The translations under genes and the position numbers were made by a program. Below, in pieces: positions 54,704 to 61,396 of a stretch of 64,000 nt of DNA (position 1 is the stretch's first letter; each line of letters opens with the position of its first letter). Under the pieces are notes generated by a model, which saw only the letters and a list, made by a program, of their open reading frames with translations, had not been told where the DNA came from and made no database searches. Source of the stretch: Halofilum ochraceum (lineage in GTDB: Bacteria; Pseudomonadota; Gammaproteobacteria; XJ16; Halofilaceae); NCBI RefSeq assembly GCF_001614315.2, contig NZ_LVEG02000001.1, positions 310,001 to 374,000 of the forward strand, read 5' to 3'.

Positions 54704-56086
54704 ATGGACGGACACAAACACACTTGTCGATGCCCGCAGCCTAACAAATCCCGCTCACGGAGCAAGATATTTGCCCGGTTGGCCGGCTTTGTACTGCTCT
54801 TCAGCCCAGCGCTGAGCGCCTTTGCGGCGGAGGGCCTGCAGCTGCCGCAGCACAGTGATCCGGATCATCTCGGGGTCGCGACCTGCGCGGGCAGCACCTG
54901 TCACGGCTCCGCGGAGCCGCTCGACGCCGCATCCGTGCTGCAGAATGAATATCTGACGTGGCACCGGCGCGATGCTCACGCACGGGCGTACGAGACCCTG
55001 CGCAGCGAGCGTTCGGCCCGAATCGCGCGGAATCTCGGTCTCGGCGCTGCCTACGAGGCCGATACCTGTCTCGATTGCCACGCCGACAATGTGCCGGATG
55101 AGCGGCGGGGACGGCGTTTCCAGATCGCTGATGGCATCGGCTGCGAGGCATGTCATGGCGGTGCCGAGGACTGGATCCGTTCCCACGTCAGCGGCGAGGC
55201 GTCTCATGCCGACAATCTCGCGCGGGGGATGTATCCCACGGATCGCCCCGAGGCCCGTGCCAACCTCTGCCTGTCCTGCCACTACAGTCATCCCGACACG
55301 CCGATGCGTCATCGCATCATGGCGGCCGGTCATCCCCCGCTGCAGTTCGAACTCGCGACTTTCGGTCAGTTGCAGCCTCCGCATTACCGGATAGACGCGG
55401 ATTATCGCGACCGCAAGACCGTCGCTTCGGCCGCCCGTACCTGGGCGGTCGGGCAGGTGATGGACGCGCGCCGGGTGCTGGGTCTGCTGCGCGATGATCT
55501 GTTACGGGCAGGGCTCTTCCCGGAGCTTTACTATTTTGACTGCAACGCATGCCATCACGATTTCGGCGCCGCGGACTGGGTCAGTCGGCCGGCCGCCAAT
55601 CCCGAGCCGGGCAGTGTCCCGCTGGAGGACGCCTCCCTGCGGATGCTGGGTCACCTGCTGAGCGTAGTTGATGCCGGGCTTGCGCAACGCTGGTCGGATG
55701 GCCTCGATCGTCTTCACGCGGCGACCGGCGAGGGTGCCGGCGCCGTGCGGGCGGCCGCCGATCGACTGCACGCCATCGCCGGGGTGGCGGGTGATCGGAT
55801 CGAAACACAGGGCTTCGCCGGCGACGCCGTCGTGCGGGTCATGGGGCGTATCATCGCGGCGGGGCGCCGCGATGGATTCGGTGACCGGACCTCAGCCGAC
55901 CAGGCCGCGATGGCGCTTGCATCGCTGCTGACCACGGCGCGCGCGGAAGAGCTGCTGGCATCGGCACGGCTGGATCGGCTCGAGAATGCACTGGACCGGA
56001 TCTATGTCAGTCTGGACGATCCGCGCGACTATTCGCCCTGGCGCTATCGCGATGCCCTGGGCGGGTTCGCACGGGCGCTGCCATAA
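54704..56086 (+). CDS. Pentaheme c554-like cytochrome c with one CX4CH site
   Basis: Exported cytochrome of 460 aa with a signal peptide to ~residue 42 (LFSPALSAFAA). Haem sites: an atypical CX4CH (CAGSTCH, Cys61–His67), then CXXCH at Cys122, 147, 189 and 280. The block TWHRRDAHARAYETL and the order of sites resemble c554-family proteins. The C-terminal ~160 residues are helical and haem-free. ATG 54704 lies 10 nt after AAGGGAG; GTG 54698 is an alternative. It is divergent from the flavin/cNMP/Fe-S gene across 226 bp, which holds both promoters but no clear consensus, and is the right-hand end of the redox island. Confidence 0.87.
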   Translation: MDGHKHTCRCPQPNKSRSRSKIFARLAGFVLLFSPALSAFAAEGLQLPQHSDPDHLGVATCAGSTCHGSAEPLDAASVLQNEYLTWHRRDAHARAYETLRSERSARIARNLGLGAAYEADTCLDCHADNVPDERRGRRFQIADGIGCEACHGGAEDWIRSHVSGEASHADNLARGMYPTDRPEARANLCLSCHYSHPDTPMRHRIMAAGHPPLQFELATFGQLQPPHYRIDADYRDRKTVASAARTWAVGQVMDARRVLGLLRDDLLRAGLFPELYYFDCNACHHDFGAADWVSRPAANPEPGSVPLEDASLRMLGHLLSVVDAGLAQRWSDGLDRLHAATGEGAGAVRAAADRLHAIAGVAGDRIETQGFAGDAVVRVMGRIIAAGRRDGFGDRTSADQAAMALASLLTTARAEELLASARLDRLENALDRIYVSLDDPRDYSPWRYRDALGGFARALP

Positions 56087-56115
56087 GGCTGAGAACAACC
56101 CGGTTCGGCCGCCAC

Positions 56116-56144
56116 GAGGCTGTCCGGGTTTCCCGGACAGGCTC
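56116..56144. terminator. Bidirectional hairpin between the c554-like gene and livM
   Basis: 13-bp arms around a TTT loop (GAGGCTGTCCGGG and CCCGGACAGGCTC, one mismatch) in the 71-bp convergent gap. Strong stem but no T tract. Confidence 0.55.
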
Positions 56145-56157
56145 CTGGTGACGGGAC

Positions 56158-57123
56158 TCAGTCCGCCCGGTCGATCGCCTTCGGCGGGCGCTCCGGGAGT
56201 AGACCCTCTCGACGGGTCAGGAGAATGATCTCGAGCAGGAGCCCGATCAGGAAGATCCGCAGGGCCGATGCCTGGGTCGCGAGCTGGTCGGGGAGCAGGC
56301 CGATATCGGCGAGGATATCGATCATGGACGAGCTCAGCGTCCAGACGGCCCAGATGACCAGCGCGCCCAGCAACGCACCGCGATTGTTGCCGCTGCCGCC
56401 CGCGATCAGCATGACCCAGACGACGAAGGTGGCGAACATCGGATCGAATGCGCTGGGGCTGATAAAGCCGACGAAATGCGCGTACAGGGCGCCGCCGAGC
56501 CCCATGAACATGGATCCCAGTACGAACGCCTCCACCCGGAACAGCAGCACGTTCTTGCCCGCGGCGAGCACGGCGTCCTCGTTTGCCCGGATCGCGCGCA
56601 GCACCCGGGCCCAGGGCGAGCGGAACAGCCGCTGACAGATCCAGTACACACCGCCGACGAATGCCAGCAGGATGGCGAGATAGGTCATGCCCTCGGCGAT
56701 CCCCTGCAGTTCATCAAACGGGCTCGGGATCGAGGAAATGCCGCGCACCCCGTTGGTCAGCCAGCCCTCGTTCTTGAGGAACAGCCGCACGATCTCGGCG
56801 ATGCCGATGGTCGCGATGGCCAGATAGTCCGAGCGCAGATTGACCGTGATCAGACCGACCAGCAGGGCCAGCAGGCCGGCGACCACCATCGCCAGTATCA
56901 ACCCGACGAGAAACGGCAGACCGAACCCGCCGAGGTAGTTTTCGCTGGCCGGTCCGGTCGCGATCGCCGTCGTGTAGGCGCCGACGGCGAAAAAAGCGGC
57001 CACGCCGATGTTCAGCTGGCCGTTGTAGCCCCACTGGATATTGAGGCCGAGCACGAGTACGGCGTACACCGAAACCATCGACAGGAAAAAAACCAGATAG
57101 CTGAACAGGCCCGAGAGTTCCAT
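56158..57123 (-). CDS. livM: Branched-chain amino acid-type ABC permease LivM
   Basis: Inner-membrane permease (321 aa, about nine TM helices) with the LivM signature GLNIQWGYNGQLNIGVAAFFAVGAYT and the cytoplasmic coupling loop RSPWARVLRAIRANEDAVLAAGKN. It overlaps livH by 1 nt. Pairs with LivH to form the channel. Confidence 0.93.
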   Translation of the reverse strand: MELSGLFSYLVFFLSMVSVYAVLVLGLNIQWGYNGQLNIGVAAFFAVGAYTTAIATGPASENYLGGFGLPFLVGLILAMVVAGLLALLVGLITVNLRSDYLAIATIGIAEIVRLFLKNEGWLTNGVRGISSIPSPFDELQGIAEGMTYLAILLAFVGGVYWICQRLFRSPWARVLRAIRANEDAVLAAGKNVLLFRVEAFVLGSMFMGLGGALYAHFVGFISPSAFDPMFATFVVWVMLIAGGSGNNRGALLGALVIWAVWTLSSSMIDILADIGLLPDQLATQASALRIFLIGLLLEIILLTRREGLLPERPPKAIDRAD

Positions 57124-57986
57124 CAGAGCACCTTCCCCCCGAAGATTCCGGTGGGCCGCCAGATCAGGATGATGACCATCAGCGCGAAGGCGACGGCGGG
57201 CTTATAGGCCGCGGGGAGAATCAGCGTCGACATCTCCTGTGCCAGACCGATCACGAGCGCGCCGGCAACGGCCCCGTACGGCTTGCCGATGCCGCCGAAA
57301 ATGGCGGCCGCGAACACGGGTAGCAGCAGCTTCCAGCCCATGATCGGATGCAGCCGCGTGTCCATGCCGAGGAAAATCCCGGCCGCCGCCGCTAACACGC
57401 CGGCGATGATCCAGGTCAGGATCACGATCCGGTCGGTGTTGATGCCGGACAGCCGCGCGAGATCCGGGTTGTCCGACATCGCCCGCATGGCCTTGCCGAA
57501 CCGCGTGTGCTGCAGGAACAGGTGGAGCAGGAGCATGAGACCGGCGGCGCCGCCGACGATCATCACCTGGGTCGGCTGGATGCGCAGGCCACCGAAGGTC
57601 CAGGGCATCGAGATGCCGCTTTGATAGATCTCGTTGTCCGGGCCCCAGATCATCTGGATCAGGCTGCGCAGCATCAGGGCCACGCCCACCGAACTGATCA
57701 GGAGAATGATCGGGGACACCTGTTGCAGGCGGCTGTAAAGGGCCCGGTCAATGCCGATGGCGACCAGCGCGGTGGCGCCGAGCGCCAGGCCGAACGCCGC
57801 GAACATGGGCAGACTCATGCCGGCAACACCCGCCAGCGCGAAATACGCGCCCAGCGTCATGAGGTCGCCATGGGCGAAGTGGGCGAAGCGCAGGATGCCG
57901 AAGATCAGCGATACGCCGATCGCGCCCAGGGCGATGATGCTGCCGAGCACGATGCCGTAGATGACGATCTGGAGGAAGTCGATCAT
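57123..57986 (-). CDS. livH: Branched-chain amino acid-type ABC permease LivH
   Basis: Permease subunit (287 aa) starting at ATG 57986 (MIDFLQIVIYGIVLGSIIALG). It has GILRFAHFAHGDLMTLGAYFA typical of LivH and the coupling loop TRFGKAMRAMSDNPDLARLSGI. An upstream in-frame extension to 58109 overlaps livF and was discarded. Gap to livF is 4 bp. Confidence 0.93.
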   Translation of the reverse strand: MIDFLQIVIYGIVLGSIIALGAIGVSLIFGILRFAHFAHGDLMTLGAYFALAGVAGMSLPMFAAFGLALGATALVAIGIDRALYSRLQQVSPIILLISSVGVALMLRSLIQMIWGPDNEIYQSGISMPWTFGGLRIQPTQVMIVGGAAGLMLLLHLFLQHTRFGKAMRAMSDNPDLARLSGINTDRIVILTWIIAGVLAAAAGIFLGMDTRLHPIMGWKLLLPVFAAAIFGGIGKPYGAVAGALVIGLAQEMSTLILPAAYKPAVAFALMVIILIWRPTGIFGGKVL

Positions 57987-57990
57987 CGCG

Positions 57991-58695
57991 TCAGCCTCCC
58001 AGGAACATCTCGGCGACCTCGCGGTCGGCCAGCAGGTTCGGCCCGGTGTCCTCATGGCGGTTGGCCCCGAGCACCAGCACGTAGCCCCGATCCGCCAGCG
58101 AGAGGGCATGGCGGGCGTTCTGCTCGACCATGAGGATGCTCACCCCGGACGCATTGATCTCCTGAATGCGCTCGAAAATCAGATCGATGAATTTCGGAGA
58201 AAGCCCGGCCGTGGGCTCATCGAGGAGGAGCACCTTCGGATCCAGCATAAGGGCGCGCCCGATCGCCACCATCTGGCGCTGGCCGCCGGAGAGAGTGCCC
58301 GCGGCCTGGCCGCGTTTTTCTTTCAGTGGCGGGAACAGCTCGAATATGCGCTCGATCTGGGCGCTGTAATCATCCCTGCGGATAAAGGCGCCCATCTCCA
58401 GGTTCTCGAGCACGCTCAGCGACGGGAAGACGTTGTTCTCCTGCGGCACGTAGCACACGCCACGACTGACAATGCGGTCGGGGGAGAGTCGGGTGATGTC
58501 CTGGTCGCGGAAAGTGACCCGTCCGGAGCGGACGTTAACCAGCCCGAACAGGGCCTTCATGGCGGTCGATTTGCCGGCGCCATTGGGGCCGACGATGACG
58601 ACGACCTCGCCCGCGTCGACATGCATGGACACGCCATTGAGGATGTCGCCGCCGCCGTAACCGCCGTACAGTGCTTCCGCGCTCAACAGGCTCAT
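57991..58695 (-). CDS. livF: ABC transporter ATPase LivF
   Basis: ATPase subunit (234 aa): Walker A GPNGAGKST, signature LSGGQRQM, Walker B LLLDEPTAGLSP. The short LivF-type layout lacks the LivG insertion. It overlaps livG by 4 nt. Confidence 0.94.
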   Translation of the reverse strand: MSLLSAEALYGGYGGGDILNGVSMHVDAGEVVVIVGPNGAGKSTAMKALFGLVNVRSGRVTFRDQDITRLSPDRIVSRGVCYVPQENNVFPSLSVLENLEMGAFIRRDDYSAQIERIFELFPPLKEKRGQAAGTLSGGQRQMVAIGRALMLDPKVLLLDEPTAGLSPKFIDLIFERIQEINASGVSILMVEQNARHALSLADRGYVLVLGANRHEDTGPNLLADREVAEMFLGG

Positions 58696-59471
58696 GCGTC
58701 CTCGGCCTCCTTTGCGGCGCCGCCGCCGAGGTAGGCCTCGAGCACCGCCTCATCGTGGCGGACCTCGTCCATCGTGCCCTGCGTGAGCACGCTCCCCTGG
58801 GCCATTACGACCACCGGGTCGCAGAGTTCGGCGATCAGGTCCATGTCGTGTTCGATGATGCAGAAGGTGTAACCGCGCTCACGGTTGAGGCGGCGGATGT
58901 CTTCCGCCAGGTGGCCGAGCAGGGTGCGGTTCACGCCCGCACCGGGCTCGTCCAGGAGCACGACCCGGGCGTCGGTCATCATCGTGCGCCCGAGTTCGAG
59001 GAGTTTCTTCTGCCCCCCGGAGAGGTTCGCGGCCAGCTCATCGCGGACGTGCGTGAGCTGGAGGAATTCCAGCACATCCTGCGCGCGCTCGCGGACCTCG
59101 CGCTCTTCGCGGCGTACCTGCCCGAACCGGAACAGGGTGTTGGGCACCCGTTCGCCAGACTGCCCGGCGGGCACCAGCATCAGGTTCTCGATCACCGTCA
59201 TGCGGCCGAATTCGTGCGGGATCTGGAACGTGCGCACGAGGCCGCGGTGGAAACGCTTATGGGCGGGCAGGGCGGTGATGTCCTCGCCGTCGAGCAGGAC
59301 TCGGCCCGAATCCGGCGTCAGGAACCCGGCCGCGATGTTGAACAGGGTCGATTTCCCCGCGCCGTTCGGGCCGATCAGTCCGGTAATCGAACCGCGCGGC
59401 ACGCTGAATGAGCAGCCATCTACGGCCCGCAGGCCGCCGAACGTCTTGACGATGTTCTCGACCTCGATCAT
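58692..59471 (-). CDS. livG: ABC transporter ATPase LivG
   Basis: ATPase subunit (259 aa): Walker A GPNGAGKST, signature LSGGQKKL, Walker B VVLLDEPGAGVN, and the LivG-type C-terminal extension. First gene of a livGFHM operon without its own binding protein; the LivJ-type gene at 20.4 kb is the obvious candidate partner. Confidence 0.94.
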   Translation of the reverse strand: MIEVENIVKTFGGLRAVDGCSFSVPRGSITGLIGPNGAGKSTLFNIAAGFLTPDSGRVLLDGEDITALPAHKRFHRGLVRTFQIPHEFGRMTVIENLMLVPAGQSGERVPNTLFRFGQVRREEREVRERAQDVLEFLQLTHVRDELAANLSGGQKKLLELGRTMMTDARVVLLDEPGAGVNRTLLGHLAEDIRRLNRERGYTFCIIEHDMDLIAELCDPVVVMAQGSVLTQGTMDEVRHDEAVLEAYLGGGAAKEAEDA

Positions 59472-59628
59472 ACGGGACCGTCTGGGCGGGGAAATAAGCG
59501 CGAAACCATACAGACCGACCCAGGAAAGCTCAAGCCGGGGCGCTTTCGTACAACCGGTTTTCGGCGCTATTCTGACTGTCTGGAAGGGTGTCGTTGCCGG
59601 AATGTCCGGCGTCGCATCCGGACCTCTG

Positions 59629-59672
59629 CCGGACCGGTACCGCGCATAACATGTATCGCTTTGCCGGTCCGG
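59629..59672. repeat. Inverted repeat in the formate dehydrogenase leader
   Basis: Perfect 9-bp arms CCGGACCGG (59629–59637) and CCGGTCCGG (59664–59672), ending 13 bp before the ribosome-binding site of the next gene. Candidate operator or leader hairpin in the 227-bp livG–fds divergent gap, where I see no other feature. Confidence 0.4.
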
Positions 59673-59698
59673 TGGTGGTGCAGCAGGAGGAGTGACGT

Positions 59699-61396
59699 AT
59701 GGCCGAAAGCCCGAAAGTCGACGCGGCGCCCAAGCCGATTCGCAAGCGGGGCAAGCCCAAGGGCCGCGCCGTCGACCCGGATGCCCTGGTCGAGGTTCAG
59801 CAGCTGCTCGGTGACGCTTCCCGTCAGTCGGATCTGCTGATCGAGCATCTGCACCTGATCCAGGACCATTACGGCTGTATCAAGGCCGATCATCTGGTCG
59901 CGCTCGCCCGCGAAATGAAGCTCGCGCCGGCGGAGGTCTACGAAGTCGCCACCTTTTACCACCATTTCGATGTGGTGAAAGAGGGTGAGTCCCGCCCTGC
60001 CGAGATCACGGTCCGCGTCTGCGACTCGATCACCTGCGAGATGTGCGGCTGCGACGAACTGGTCGACTCGCTGCAACAGGGCCTCGGCGACAACGTCCGC
60101 GTCCAGCGCGTGCCCTGCGTGGGCCGCTGTTACGACGCACCGGTGGCCGTGGTCGGCCGCAATCAGATCGGTCACGCCACATTCGACAATGTCCGCACGG
60201 CGGTCGATGCCCGGGCCACGCTGCCGGAAGTGCCGGATGAGACCGTGCACTTCGAGGCCTATTGCGCGGACGGGGGGTACCGCCTGCTGGCGGAATGCGT
60301 CCATGGCGAGCGCGATCCCGAGGATATCGTCACGACCCTGGAGAACGCGAAGCTGCGCGGGCTTGGCGGCGCGGGGTTCCCCGCCGGCCGCAAGTGGCGC
60401 GCGCTGCGCAACGAGCCCGAGCCGCGCTATGTCGCGATCAATATCGACGAGGGCGAACCGGGCACGTTCAAGGACCGCTACTACCTGGAGCGCGATCCGC
60501 ACCGCTTTATCGAGGGCACCCTGATCGGCGCCTGGGCGGTGAACGCGCCGGACGTCTATCTGTACCTGCGCGATGAGTACGCGGCCGCGGAGCGGATCCT
60601 GCACCGCGCGGTGAAAGAACTGACCGACGATCCGCCCTGCCAGTTGCCACGGATTCACATCCGTCGCGGCGCCGGCGCCTACATCTGCGGCGAGGAGTCC
60701 GGCATGATCGAATCGATCGAGGGCAAGCGCGGCATGCCGCGCCTGCGCCCGCCGCTGGTCGCGCAGGTCGGGATCTTCGGCCGGCCGACGCTGGAGCAGA
60801 ATCTCGAGACGATGCACTGGGTGCGCGATGTGCTGGAGAACGGCCCCGAGTGGTTCTCCCGCCATGGTCGCCACGGCCGCACCGGCTTTCGCTCCTTTTC
60901 CGTCAGCGGCCGCGTAAACAAGCCGGGCGTCCACATCGCGCCGGCCGGTATCACGCTGCGGGAACTGGTCGACGAGTACTGTGGCGGTATGGAGGCCGGC
61001 CATAACCTCTACGGGTATTTCCCGGGCGGGGCCTCCGGCGGCATCCTGCCAGCCTCGAAGGCGGACATCCCGCTCGACTTCGATACCCTGCAGGAGGCCG
61101 ATCCCAACTGCTTTATCGGTTCCGCGGCGATCGTCGTGCTGTCCGATCAGGACAGCGCGAAGAAGGCCGCGCTGAACACGATGCGCTTCTTCCACCACGA
61201 GTCCTGCGGGCAGTGCACGCCCTGCCGCGTGGGTACGGCCAAGGCGGCCCATTTGATGGAGTCCGAGCATTGGGATACGGCCCTGCTCGATGAACTGGCC
61301 ACCTGCATGGTCGATGCCTCCATCTGCGGCCTCGGCCAGGCGGCGCCGAATCCGATGCGCTGCGTAATCAAGCATTTCCCGGAGGAACTGTCCTGA
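59699..61396 (+). CDS. NAD-linked formate dehydrogenase beta/gamma fusion (NuoE–NuoF, FdsG–FdsB type)
   Basis: Diaphorase subunit (565 aa) that passes electrons from the formate dehydrogenase catalytic subunit to NAD+. Residues ~30–180 are a NuoE-like [2Fe-2S] domain with ligands Cys108, 113, 140 and 144. Residues ~210–565 are NuoF-like: NADH/FMN site (GLGGAGFPAGRKW, RGAGAYICGEES) and a [4Fe-4S] site CGQCTPC (Cys503, 506, 509) plus Cys543. GGAGGAG lies 6 nt before ATG 59699. The stop overlaps the catalytic gene's ATG by 1 nt. The fusion distinguishes it from the split FdsG/FdsB of Cupriavidus and Rhodobacter. Confidence 0.92.
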   Translation: MAESPKVDAAPKPIRKRGKPKGRAVDPDALVEVQQLLGDASRQSDLLIEHLHLIQDHYGCIKADHLVALAREMKLAPAEVYEVATFYHHFDVVKEGESRPAEITVRVCDSITCEMCGCDELVDSLQQGLGDNVRVQRVPCVGRCYDAPVAVVGRNQIGHATFDNVRTAVDARATLPEVPDETVHFEAYCADGGYRLLAECVHGERDPEDIVTTLENAKLRGLGGAGFPAGRKWRALRNEPEPRYVAINIDEGEPGTFKDRYYLERDPHRFIEGTLIGAWAVNAPDVYLYLRDEYAAAERILHRAVKELTDDPPCQLPRIHIRRGAGAYICGEESGMIESIEGKRGMPRLRPPLVAQVGIFGRPTLEQNLETMHWVRDVLENGPEWFSRHGRHGRTGFRSFSVSGRVNKPGVHIAPAGITLRELVDEYCGGMEAGHNLYGYFPGGASGGILPASKADIPLDFDTLQEADPNCFIGSAAIVVLSDQDSAKKAALNTMRFFHHESCGQCTPCRVGTAKAAHLMESEHWDTALLDELATCMVDASICGLGQAAPNPMRCVIKHFPEELS

